Positions 40,809-49,057 of a stretch of 64,000 nt of DNA are shown piece by piece. Position 1 is the stretch's first letter. Each line of letters begins with the position of its first letter. The DNA is from Rhizomicrobium electricum (GTDB taxonomy: Bacteria; Pseudomonadota; Alphaproteobacteria; Micropepsales; Micropepsaceae), in assembly GCF_011762045.1 (NCBI RefSeq), contig NZ_JAASQS010000004.1, forward strand, positions 460,476 to 524,475, read 5' to 3'. The notes beneath the pieces were generated by a model, which saw only the letters and a program-made list of their open reading frames with translations, had not been told where the DNA came from and did not search any database. Position numbers and translations under genes: made by a program.

Positions 40809-41634
40809 CGCCCTGACCCGTCCGTTCGTGACGCCCGAAGGCGTCGACCTCGAACTCGAGCTTGCGGCGGCGAGTGAGCGCATGACGGCGTTTTTGATCG
40901 ATGTCGTCATCATCACTGTGGCGATGGTCGCCTTCACCCTGGCGCTGCTGTTCGTGGCCCGTCTCACCGGCTTCCGCTCCGCCGAAGCCATGGTGGTGCT
41001 GTGGGTGCTCGGCGCCTTCGTCCTGCGTTGCTTCTATTTCGTCTTCTTCGAGCAGTCGGCGCGCGCCGCCACGCCGGGCAAGCGCCTTTTGGGCCTTCGG
41101 GTAGTGATGCGCGACGGCTCCCCGCTCAGTCTCGATGCGGTGTTCGCGCGCAACGCCATGCGCGAACTCGAGATCTTCGTGCCGATCCTGTTCATGGCAT
41201 CGCAGGCCAATCAGGTCCAGGCGGCGGCCGAGATCGCGGCGCTCGTCTGGTGCGGCGTGTTCGTTTTTTTCCCGGTTTTCAATCGCGACCGGTTGCGCAT
41301 CGGCGACATGGTGGCGGGCACCTGGGTGGTGCATGCGCCCAAGCGCGTGATGGAGCCGGACATCGCCTCGCAAAGCGGCGGGCGCGCCATCACCTTCACC
41401 CGCGAACAGCTCGACGTCTACGGCATCAAGGAGCTTGCCGTGCTGGAGGAGGTCTTGCGCAAACGCGATCCCGACGTGATGCGGGCGGTGGCAGCGCGGA
41501 TCCGGGCCAAGATCGGCTATCCCGACGGCGACCCCGACGAGGCGTTTCTCCTCGCCTTCTATGCCGCGCTGCGCAAGCACCTGGAGTCCCGCTTGCTGCT
41601 CGGCAAGCGCAAGCGGGACAAGTACGACAGATAG
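40795..41634 (+). CDS. RDD family membrane protein
   Basis: 279 residues, three or four helices. RDD signature: ASERMTAFLIDVVIITVAMVAF with the Asp, then AARAATPGKRLLGLRVVMRDGSPL and RDRLRIGDMVAGTWVV with the conserved Arg/Asp. The C-terminal ~100 residues are soluble (FTREQLDVYGIKELAVLEEVLRKRDPDVMRAVAARIRAKIGYP). RDD proteins are in places Na+/H+ antiporters or lipid-related membrane proteins. It is the last gene of the six-gene unit; a 50-bp palindrome starts at its stop codon. Confidence 0.88.
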   Translation: MSEPNALTRPFVTPEGVDLELELAAASERMTAFLIDVVIITVAMVAFTLALLFVARLTGFRSAEAMVVLWVLGAFVLRCFYFVFFEQSARAATPGKRLLGLRVVMRDGSPLSLDAVFARNAMRELEIFVPILFMASQANQVQAAAEIAALVWCGVFVFFPVFNRDRLRIGDMVAGTWVVHAPKRVMEPDIASQSGGRAITFTREQLDVYGIKELAVLEEVLRKRDPDVMRAVAARIRAKIGYPDGDPDEAFLLAFYAALRKHLESRLLLGKRKRDKYDR

Positions 41635-41682
41635 AGCGCTTTCAGGAAAAGTGGTTTCCGGTTTTCCGGCCGAAAGCGCGAC
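41633..41682. repeat. 50-bp palindromic repeat between converging genes (copy 2)
   Basis: Outer arms GCGCTTTC (41636-41643) and GAAAGCGC (41672-41679), inner arms GGAAAA / TTTTCC. It begins at the RDD stop codon and ends 12 bp before the stop of the converging membrane protein, so it can act as a bidirectional hairpin. It matches copy 1 (28951-29000) at 44 of 50 positions and shows a compensatory pair change. Confidence 0.9.
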
Positions 41683-41693
41683 AATTCAAAAAG

Positions 41694-42494
41694 TCAATCG
41701 AATACGGCCGCGAGTTGTTCGGGGCCGATGCCTTCCTTGATCGAGCGCAGTTCGTAATAGACCGAGGCGGTGCCCGTCGCGGCCAGCGTCGTGGTGATGA
41801 CGCTGACGACGCCGTTGATCACCAGCAGCGGAGCCATCGCGAGGATGCCTTCGCCCGGCAGCACCAGCGCGCTCTGGAACGGCATGATCGCGAAACTCAG
41901 CACGATCGAGATCAGCCAAAGGACCACGGCAAGCCCGAGAATGGCCCAGCGATGCCCTTTGGTGAGTTCCGAGCTGCGGCCGAAGGCGCCGAATACGCCG
42001 GTCTTTTCCACCACCAGCACCGGCACGATCACCGCCCAGGCCAGGAACATCAGGATGCCCGGCACCAACAGCAGAATGAAGCCGAACATCAGCGCGATGC
42101 CGAACACGATCGAAAGCCCGATCACCGGAAAGCAGGTCCTGAGGCCGGTCTGCAGGCAGTCGCCGAACGAGGCCTTTTTGCCGTTGAGATCGCTGACGGT
42201 GCCGTGCACCAGCGCCGCCTGCAGCACCGAGTTCAATACCAGCGCCGCCAGATACACGATGCCCATCATTCCCCAGAAATGCCCGAGGTTGGAGAGGTCG
42301 ACCGGCTTGCCGCGCGCCACCACGCCGACGCCGAGATAAGCGCTCAATATGAGCTGCGGCACGACGGTGAAGACGGCGAGGGTGAAGAAGCTCACCCAAT
42401 TGCGGCCGATGGCGCCGAAGGTGCGGGACACGACCCGCCCCATCTCGAAGGTCTCGTCGCCGACCGTGGTCCCGATAGAATCCCGTAATGACAT
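41694..42494 (-). CDS. Multi-pass membrane protein (glycerophosphodiester phosphodiesterase membrane-domain-like)
   Basis: 266 residues from ATG 42492-42494 (AAGGGGG site); the longer frame to 42884 overlaps an operator-like region and is not coding. About six membrane helices (VSFFTLAVFTVVPQLILSAYLGVGVV, FWGMMGIVYLAALVLNSVLQAALV, FPVIGLSIVFGIALMFGFILLLVPGILMFLAW, WAILGLAVVLWLISIVLSF). The GLLLLVPGIxxxLAWAV-type helix and the GAFGRSSELTKGHRW loop are typical of this membrane-domain family. Role unknown; it converges on the MoxR operon. Confidence 0.78.
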   Translation of the reverse strand: MSLRDSIGTTVGDETFEMGRVVSRTFGAIGRNWVSFFTLAVFTVVPQLILSAYLGVGVVARGKPVDLSNLGHFWGMMGIVYLAALVLNSVLQAALVHGTVSDLNGKKASFGDCLQTGLRTCFPVIGLSIVFGIALMFGFILLLVPGILMFLAWAVIVPVLVVEKTGVFGAFGRSSELTKGHRWAILGLAVVLWLISIVLSFAIMPFQSALVLPGEGILAMAPLLVINGVVSVITTTLAATGTASVYYELRSIKEGIGPEQLAAVFD

Positions 42495-42684
42495 GATGCC
42501 CCCTTTAATCCCGCGTCCGATGATCGGACCGTCGGACGCGAGGCTAGCGTGCCGTCTGCCGATTGCAAGCTGCCGCAGTGCCGCCTCAGGTAGCAACACG
42601 CGGGTGCCCCGCAATCGGAAATGGTGCGACTTGATCGCATGAATGGAAAGGAAGTGAAAAGGGATTGTCCTTAACGTAAACAAC

Positions 42685-42698
42685 CTATTCGAGAATAG
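42685..42698. promoter_or_regulatory. Operator-like inverted repeat before the autotransporter gene
   Basis: CTATTC and GAATAG, separated by GA, form a perfect 6+6 inverted repeat ending 25 bp before the GTG start and 12 bp before the GGGAG ribosome site. Its position next to the presumed transcription start would suit a repressor. The binding protein is not known. Confidence 0.45.
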
Positions 42699-42723
42699 TA
42701 TTCGATGATTCGGGAGAAACACA

Positions 42724-45700
42724 GTGAACCGGAAAACTGCATTTTCGTCTGAAAAGAGCCGCCGATTGCATCTGCGGCATGTCACGAAAACGCTTTTGAT
42801 GGGAACCTGCGCCTCCGTTGTCCTTGCCGCCTTCAGCCCGGCTTGCGCAACGCCGGACTTCCTGAGCTTCACCACGACGGGCAACGGCTTTACGGGGTGG
42901 ACGACCTACGGGACCACCACCGGAAGCTCCGCCACTCTCAAAACGATATCGACCACCGACACTGTTACCCTCGGAGACGGCGTCAACGGGGATAAAATAA
43001 AACGGCCGTATTCGCTGGCACCCGCCACCGGCCAATCGATGGCAAGAATTGCGACCTACAATTCCGGCTCTAGCGGCGCCACGTATAATTTGAAAGGGTC
43101 CGAGAGCCTCTTCGGCTTGACCAGCGGCACCTTCACCACGGTCTTCACCGACCTCCAGGACGAAGGCCAACCCACCAATTTCGGCGCATTGACGGAAACG
43201 ATCACGCTCGATCCCGGCAACTACACGTTCTATTGGGCGTATGCCGCCCAGGATTATCACCCCTACAACGACGGTGTGCTGTTCGCGCTGTCGGGCAACG
43301 GTATCAACCGGGTCGATGTGCTGGCCGACAACGGCAATGATTCCGGCGGCGGCGGCGCCCAGGCAGGAACCGTCGTGGTCGGCACCTTCGGCACCACGCA
43401 ATGGACCTCGCATACATTTAGCATCGATACCGCGGGGACCTATCAGCTAAGCTTTGTGGCCTACAATTGGGGGCCGACCTCCCATCCGAGCGACAGGAGC
43501 GTCGACCCGCTTTTCTATATCGGTGCTTCGGCAGGCACGATGACAGTCGGCACGTTGTCCCCCATCGATACGGCTCATGCCTTTTATCTCGCCACCAATC
43601 TGGGCTCGACGGTGACCCCGGACTTCAAAGGCGGCACGCTGCGCGTCGATGCCTCGGGCATCATCAGCAGTGCTTTCACGGTGGAAGCCGTTGCCGGCAA
43701 TACGATCGATGCGTACGGGAATAGCGGTGTCTTCTCCGGTGTATTATCGGGTCCGGGCGGTCTCGTCATCAAAGACAGCGTTGGCGGCGGCCTGGTGACA
43801 TTCAAGGGCGCCAACGCCTACAGCGGCGGAACCACCATCGATGCCGGCGCGACCCTTCTGATCGGCGGCGGTGGAACCACCGGATCCATCACCGGCAACG
43901 TCACGAACAACGGCACGCTCGGATTCTATCGCAGCGACAGCATCACCTATAGCGGCGCCATTTCGGGTACGGGCGCCCTCATCCAGGCTGGTACCGGCAC
44001 GCTGATCCTCACTGGCGCGAGCGCCTATTCCGGCGGCACGTTGATTTCGTCCGGCACGCTGCAACTCGGCAACGGCGGTACCACCGGCTCGATCATCGGC
44101 GACGTCGTCGACAACGGCACGCTCGCCTATAACCGCAGCGACACGATCGCTTACACCGGTGCGATCTCCGGCAGCGGCACGCTCGTCGTCAACAACGGCA
44201 CGCTGATCCTTGCCGGTGCCAACACCTATACCGGCGGCACATTGATTTCGGCGGGCACGCTGCAAGTCGGCGATGGCGGTACAGCGGGCGCGATCGCGGG
44301 CGATGTGACCGACAACACCGCGCTGTTCTTCAATCGCAGCGACGCGATCACCTATGCTGGTGCGATCTCCGGCACCGGTAGTCTGACGCAAGTCGGCAGC
44401 GGCACGCTGATCCTGACCGGTGCGAACACCTACACCGGCGGCACGGTGATTTCGTCGGGCACGCTGCAGGTCGGCGGCGGCGGTACGACGGGATCGATCG
44501 CAGGAGACGTGCTCAACAACGGCGCCCTGGTCTTCAACCGCAGCGATGCGGTGACCTATACCGGTGCGATTTTCAGCTCCGGCAGCCTGACGCAAGCCGG
44601 CAGCGGCACGCTGATTCTCACCGGCGCGAACACCTATAGCGGCGGCACGACGATCTCCGCAGGCACGCTGCAGATCGGCAACGGCGGCACCACCGGTTCG
44701 GTCACCGGCAATATCGCCAACAACGGCACGCTGGCGTTCAATCGCTCCAATAGCCTCGTCTACGGCAACACGATTTCCGGAACCGGCGGCGTGAGCGTCG
44801 GCGGCGGCGGAACGGTGATCTTCACCGGAAGCAACACCTATACCGGTCGGACCTCGATCGCCGCCGGTTCGACCTTGCAGATCGGCGATGGCGGCACCAC
44901 CGGCTCCATCGTCAGCGATGTCGTGAACCAGGGTATCCTGGCGTTCGATCGCAGCGACACCGTGACGTTCACCGGCAACGTGACCGGCAACGGCACCTTG
45001 GTGCAGAACGGCACCGGCAAAGTGATTGTGACGACCAACTATACCGGCAAGACCATCGTCAATTCGGGCACCCTGCAGATCGGCAATGGTTCCTCTTCCG
45101 GCACGGTCACGGGCAACATCGTCAACAACGCGACGGTGGTTTACGGCCAGGCGGCGGCGACCACCTATACCGGCGTCATTTCCGGTACGGGCGGCGTCAA
45201 CGTTGCCGGCGGCGGCGTGGTGATCCTCAACGGCTCCAACACCTACACCGGACCGACGACGATAACGGCGGGATCGCTGATCATCGGCGACAGCACCCAT
45301 CCGTCGGCCGGGGTTCTGGGCGGCGTCACGCTCGGCAACAACGGTCTCATCGGCGGCTATGGCACGATCGGCGGCAATCTCATCGCCGGTGGCGGCATCG
45401 TCAGTCCGGGCAATTCGATCGGCACGTTGACGGTGGCCGGCAACTACACCCAGTCGGCGTCTTCCACGCTCGCCATCGAAATCTCGCCGTCGACCAGCGA
45501 CAAGCTGGTGGTGGGCGGAACCGCCCAACTCGGCGGCACGCTCGCTTTGTCGCTGGCGCCCGGCGATTACGGCACGCGCTCGTTCGCGATTGTAACCGCC
45601 GGATCGATCAGCGGCACCTTCGCGACGGTGAATTATACCGGCGGCGCGAGCGGCATGGTCTACGGCGTCGTTTATGCGCCCAAGGAAGTCGAAGTGGCGA

Positions 45701-46614
45701 TGGCGCCCAAAACCTCGGGCCAGATCTACGGCGATCTCGTCAGCGAGAGTCTCGACACCGCCGTGGTGCTGAACCGGGCGACGCTCGAACGCGTCTCCGG
45801 CGCATCCGATAAAGGCTGGACGGTCTGGAGCAGGGCCTTGGCCGGCGCCAGCCGCACCACCGGCAGCGGGACCGTGGCGGACTTCAACAGTCAGCTCTGG
45901 GGCGTCATCAGCGGCGTCGATTACGGCTTCGGCAACGGCGCCAAGCTGTCCGGCGTGTTCTCCTACACCCGCAATCTCGTCAGCGTGCACGGCGCCAACG
46001 ACAAGGCCACGGCCGACGGCTACTTCTTCGCCGTGGCGGGGCATATTCCGGTCCAGGCGTTCCGCGTCGATCTGACCGGCTTCGTGCAGCACAACGTGAT
46101 CGACGTCGCGCGCCGGTCCGGCAATGCGGACAGCCACACCACCAATCTGGTAGGCGGCGGTTCGGTGCAGGTCGGCTATCCGCTGCAAGGCGGCGACATC
46201 CTGCCGTTCGCCCGTCTGACGGTGGCGTCGCTCGATGCCGATGGGTTCACCGAAAGCCAGGCCGCAGGCTTGGCGCTCGGCGTCGGCGGCGTTTCCCGCA
46301 CCGCGGTGCGCGGCATGCTGGGGATCGAGGCGGTTCACGTCTTCACCACCGAAAACGGCACCCGGCTCGAGCCGCGCCTCACGCTCGGTCTGGAGGAAGA
46401 GTTCGGCGACCGCGACCGTACGCTCGGCATGCGCTTCGCCGGGACGGCTTTCGGCGGGCCCGCGGCAACGCCGTCGCCTCTCAGCATCCTGGTTGGCACC
46501 GGCCTGACGGCGAAGATGAGCAACCGCCTCGACCTGCATGTCGGCGTCAACGGCCGCGTCAGCAACGCTCAGCAGGAAGGCATCCTGGACCTCGGCATGC
46601 GCTACGCCTTCTGA
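42724..46614 (+). CDS. Autotransporter adhesin with PATR repeats
   Basis: 1296 residues from GTG 42724 (GGGAG site). Long n-region then signal peptide (LLMGTCASVVLAAFSPACA). Residues ~45-260 form a beta-sandwich-like head (ETITLDPGNYTFYWAYAAQDYHP, FSIDTAGTYQLSFVAYNW). Residues ~360-850 hold eight passenger-associated transport repeats of about 60 residues (GANTYTGGT and GTTGSI boxes). SPGNSIGTLTVAGNY precedes the autochaperone, and ~1030-1296 is the autotransporter barrel (WTVWSRALAGASR, ending GMRYAF). Type V secretion would display it on the cell surface or release it. Head domain is not one I recognise. Confidence 0.9.
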   Translation: MNRKTAFSSEKSRRLHLRHVTKTLLMGTCASVVLAAFSPACATPDFLSFTTTGNGFTGWTTYGTTTGSSATLKTISTTDTVTLGDGVNGDKIKRPYSLAPATGQSMARIATYNSGSSGATYNLKGSESLFGLTSGTFTTVFTDLQDEGQPTNFGALTETITLDPGNYTFYWAYAAQDYHPYNDGVLFALSGNGINRVDVLADNGNDSGGGGAQAGTVVVGTFGTTQWTSHTFSIDTAGTYQLSFVAYNWGPTSHPSDRSVDPLFYIGASAGTMTVGTLSPIDTAHAFYLATNLGSTVTPDFKGGTLRVDASGIISSAFTVEAVAGNTIDAYGNSGVFSGVLSGPGGLVIKDSVGGGLVTFKGANAYSGGTTIDAGATLLIGGGGTTGSITGNVTNNGTLGFYRSDSITYSGAISGTGALIQAGTGTLILTGASAYSGGTLISSGTLQLGNGGTTGSIIGDVVDNGTLAYNRSDTIAYTGAISGSGTLVVNNGTLILAGANTYTGGTLISAGTLQVGDGGTAGAIAGDVTDNTALFFNRSDAITYAGAISGTGSLTQVGSGTLILTGANTYTGGTVISSGTLQVGGGGTTGSIAGDVLNNGALVFNRSDAVTYTGAIFSSGSLTQAGSGTLILTGANTYSGGTTISAGTLQIGNGGTTGSVTGNIANNGTLAFNRSNSLVYGNTISGTGGVSVGGGGTVIFTGSNTYTGRTSIAAGSTLQIGDGGTTGSIVSDVVNQGILAFDRSDTVTFTGNVTGNGTLVQNGTGKVIVTTNYTGKTIVNSGTLQIGNGSSSGTVTGNIVNNATVVYGQAAATTYTGVISGTGGVNVAGGGVVILNGSNTYTGPTTITAGSLIIGDSTHPSAGVLGGVTLGNNGLIGGYGTIGGNLIAGGGIVSPGNSIGTLTVAGNYTQSASSTLAIEISPSTSDKLVVGGTAQLGGTLALSLAPGDYGTRSFAIVTAGSISGTFATVNYTGGASGMVYGVVYAPKEVEVAMAPKTSGQIYGDLVSESLDTAVVLNRATLERVSGASDKGWTVWSRALAGASRTTGSGTVADFNSQLWGVISGVDYGFGNGAKLSGVFSYTRNLVSVHGANDKATADGYFFAVAGHIPVQAFRVDLTGFVQHNVIDVARRSGNADSHTTNLVGGGSVQVGYPLQGGDILPFARLTVASLDADGFTESQAAGLALGVGGVSRTAVRGMLGIEAVHVFTTENGTRLEPRLTLGLEEEFGDRDRTLGMRFAGTAFGGPAATPSPLSILVGTGLTAKMSNRLDLHVGVNGRVSNAQQEGILDLGMRYAF
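43807..45270 (+). repeat. Coding repeats of the autotransporter passenger (8 units)
   Basis: Eight diverged units of about 180 bp, each encoding a G(A/S)NxYxGGTxI strand turn, a G(T)LQ(I/V)G strand, a GGTTGSIxGDV turn and a NRSDxxxYxGAISGxGxL segment. Consecutive units 2 to 5 are most alike in DNA, so they may recombine and change length. Boundaries are approximate; the last unit is at about 45230. Confidence 0.85.
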
Positions 46615-46652
46615 TCTGGCGCACATCGAGAAGCCGGGAATCGATATGTGAC

Positions 46653-46678
46653 AAGAGGGGCCGCCTGCGGCCCCTCTT
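46653..46678. terminator. Hairpin after the autotransporter gene
   Basis: A perfect 12-bp stem (AAGAGGGGCCGC with GCGGCCCCTCTT) with a 2-nt gap, 39 bp after the autotransporter stop and before the converging PEP-CTERM gene. No T run follows on either side, so it is a structural or bidirectional terminator candidate only. Confidence 0.6.
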
Positions 46679-46832
46679 AGTCTGTGAGATCACCAATAGT
46701 CGTGATGCGGTTTGCGATTGCCGAGCGGCGTTCTGGGGATCGACGCGCCCGGTTCCGATCCGGACCATGACAGTCTTCGCGGCCCGGCGTGTGGGGCCGT
46801 TCACCCCATCACCATAATCCCGTACCCCGCCG

Positions 46833-47438
46833 CTACAGTGCTTTGCGGCGCATCCCGGCAAAGCCGGCGAGGCCTGCTGCAAAAAGGCTCAGCGTCAGTG
46901 GCTCCGGCACGTTTCCAGGCACAGTTCCGCCGGGGACGTACGGCGTCGCCGTCGCGGCGAAGGTGACCGGCGAGTTCAGCGCGTCGATGCGCAATGTGCC
47001 GCCGCTTGTCGTGAAGTTATGGCCGGGATTGAACAAACCGTCGCCCGTAACCGGCCCGATGAGCGTCGTCAAATCGTAGCCTGCCAACGCCGGGGTCACG
47101 ACGTCCACCAAATCGGGGCCGGGGATGAAGCCAAATCCAGACACGGTCGAATTGAAAAAGGCCGCCGCCAATAACGTCACCGGCGAAGCGCTGCCCACGT
47201 AAACCTTCAGAGTTCCGTCATTGCCTAAGTTGGCCGTACCGCCGCCATAAACCGTCGTCGTATCGGCGTTCATCGTCAGCACCATGGAGGCGTTCGTAAA
47301 GGCGACACCACCGAGCGATCCGGTGGCCGTAACCTTCTCGGTATAGGTGATCGGAGATGCCGACGCCGAAGATCCGACGGCTGCAAATGCAAGCACCGCG
47401 ATAGCCGCGCCGCCCAACGCTTTCCGCAACGAATACAT
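46833..47438 (-). CDS. PEP-CTERM sorting-domain protein
   Basis: 201 residues from ATG 47436-47438 (GAGGAG site). Signal peptide (LGGAAIAVLAFAAVGSSASA), a beta-rich domain (TYTEKVTATGSLGGVAFTNASMVLTM, GTLKVYVGSASPVTLLAAAFF, GTLRIDALNSPVTFAATATP) and a C-terminal VPEPLTLSLFAAGLAGFAGMRRK: PEP motif, hydrophobic helix and basic end. Exosortase (elsewhere in the genome) would recognise this for processing and surface or exopolysaccharide-linked export. It is divergent from the LuxR-type regulator, which may control it. Confidence 0.88.
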   Translation of the reverse strand: MYSLRKALGGAAIAVLAFAAVGSSASASPITYTEKVTATGSLGGVAFTNASMVLTMNADTTTVYGGGTANLGNDGTLKVYVGSASPVTLLAAAFFNSTVSGFGFIPGPDLVDVVTPALAGYDLTTLIGPVTGDGLFNPGHNFTTSGGTLRIDALNSPVTFAATATPYVPGGTVPGNVPEPLTLSLFAAGLAGFAGMRRKAL

Positions 47439-47593
47439 GAAAAACTCCTCGATCTGTTGGGAGCTTGATCGCCACACCGACACGAGGAGCCCCAATTCCT
47501 CTCGCCAGCAAACTGCACTTGCGAAACACTATCGTTCGAAACCGAGGGCCACTATGGTATAGATGTACTATCGGCATCTGGGGCGGGGCAGAC

Positions 47594-48658
47594 ATGGACG
47601 GCGGTGACGTAGCGGCATCGCTCGAGGCGGCGCACGACCGCCTCGTGTTGTCATTTCACTGCGCCAGCCGCGAGGTGCCGGTCGGCTCGTTCCAGGACTG
47701 GTGTTTGTCGGCGCTCGAAACGCATTTGCCGTTCGACAGTGCTTTCTGGTCGCGCACCGGTATCGAGGACGGTGTTGCGAGACTCTACAGCAACCACCGC
47801 TACCGCTTGCCGCCCGCGCTCGTGGATGCCTGGCAGACGTTCCAGGACCACGATGTGATCGGCAAAATGGCGCTCGCTTCGCCCGGCCAGACCATCAATC
47901 TGTCGTCGCGCGACGTCGTCACGGACCGCGATCTCTTGGAACAGATCGTCGAGCGCTTCGGAATCGAACACGTCATGGCGACGTGCCTGGTCGATCCCTT
48001 GACCTCGCTGATCAGCGTGGTGGCGTTGATCCGCGGTGCGAAGGGGCCGCGCTTTTCCGAGGCGGAACGACGGCTGATGCAGCGGGTCATGCCGCATCTC
48101 ATCGAATCCTATAGTGCCAATCGCGTGATCCATCTGATGGAGGCACGCCAGCCCTCGACGCGGTTCGACTATGTCACGGCGGCCTGCGACGGCGAGGCGT
48201 TGTTGCATGTCGCTTCCCGCGAATTCTCGCGGATGCTCAATGCGGAGTGGCCGACCTGGTGTGGCCCGCGGCTGCCGCCGGCGCTTGCCAAACTGCTGCC
48301 TGGCGGCAAGCACGCGATTTTCCAGGGCGAGCGCATCGTGGTCCACCTCGAACCGGTGAACGAGCTGATCTGGATACGGGCCCGCACCAAACAGACATCG
48401 GTGGAATTATCGCCGCGCGAAATCGAGGTTGCCTTGCTCGCCGCCGCGGGACGCAGCAACAAGCACATCGCACAGACGCTCGGCGTTTCGCCCTTCACCG
48501 TCCGCAATCAGCTTGCCGGCATTTACAGCAAGCTTGGTGTCGGCGCACGGGCGGAGTTGGCGAACTGGTTGCGGGAAATGGACTATGGGGAGCCTCATCG
48601 TTTCGTGAACGGCGCGGCAGTAGGGACAGTTCGAGGGACGCAATCCGTATCGCGATGA
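47594..48658 (+). CDS. LuxR-type HTH transcriptional regulator
   Basis: 354 residues. The C-terminal ~65 residues are a LuxR/FixJ HTH (ELSPREIEVALLAAAGRSNKHIAQTLGVSPFTVRNQLAGIYSKLGVGARAELANWL). The N-terminal ~270 residues look like a GAF-like sensory region (ETHLPFDSAFWSRTGIEDGVARLYSNH, DVVTDRDLLEQIVERFG). No receiver or autoinducer domain motif is seen. It is divergent from the PEP-CTERM gene across 155 bp and is a good candidate to regulate it, the autotransporter, or both. Confidence 0.87.
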   Translation: MDGGDVAASLEAAHDRLVLSFHCASREVPVGSFQDWCLSALETHLPFDSAFWSRTGIEDGVARLYSNHRYRLPPALVDAWQTFQDHDVIGKMALASPGQTINLSSRDVVTDRDLLEQIVERFGIEHVMATCLVDPLTSLISVVALIRGAKGPRFSEAERRLMQRVMPHLIESYSANRVIHLMEARQPSTRFDYVTAACDGEALLHVASREFSRMLNAEWPTWCGPRLPPALAKLLPGGKHAIFQGERIVVHLEPVNELIWIRARTKQTSVELSPREIEVALLAAAGRSNKHIAQTLGVSPFTVRNQLAGIYSKLGVGARAELANWLREMDYGEPHRFVNGAAVGTVRGTQSVSR

Positions 48659-49057
48659 CATCGCCGGACCGCCTCCTTAACGGGGCAGTTTGGAGCGCCT
48701 CCGGCTCGCAGATTAAATCGCATGCCCTGGCGCTGGCGGGTCTTGAACCGGCGCAGGGCGGTTTCCACCTCTTTCACCGAGAGCGCCCGCGCATTGGCCC
48801 CCCAATTCGGAGATGCAAAGGTGCCGACGTCGGTGTCCAGGCCGCCGGCTTGCCGTAGCTTCGAAGGATGGCCCGCCCGTTGCGGGCCGTTCTTTTAAGG
48901 AAGATAGCAATGGCCGCGGCCGGACACGCCAAGAAAGATCGAGCCTACTCCGTGCTGTACGGCCGGCATTGCTTTTTGCCGTCGCCATCGGGATGTTGCC
49001 TGTCCCGCCGGCCGGCAGCGCACCAAACGGCCGAAGCCCGCGTCAAAGGGGACTGTT
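48659..49057. other. 399-bp intergenic region with a terminator
   Basis: No clear gene. A leftward frame (48597-48893) has protein-like codon use in its middle (SVKEVETALRRFKTRQRQG) but no plausible start and no ribosome site. A terminator (48870-48896) follows. The promoter of the exported lyase-like gene must be in the right half, and its ribosome site AAAGGGGA lies just before TTG 49058. Confidence 0.45.
48870..48896 (+). terminator. Rho-independent terminator
   Basis: A 7-bp GC stem (GGCCCGC with GCGGGCC) around a 5-nt loop, followed by GTTCTTTT. It lies 211 bp past the LuxR-type gene stop, on the same strand, and upstream of the lyase-like gene. Confidence 0.7.

Noticed and set aside
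43807..45270. Tandem DNA repeats as a CRISPR array
   Set aside because: Units are ~180 bp, diverged, and lie inside an intact reading frame encoding PATR repeats; there are no short identical repeats or spacers.
43744..46626. 960-residue open frame opposite the autotransporter
   Set aside because: It is Arg/Ala/Asp-rich, with no motif, signal or membrane segment, and mirrors the repeats of the real gene; high GC removes stops on the opposite strand.
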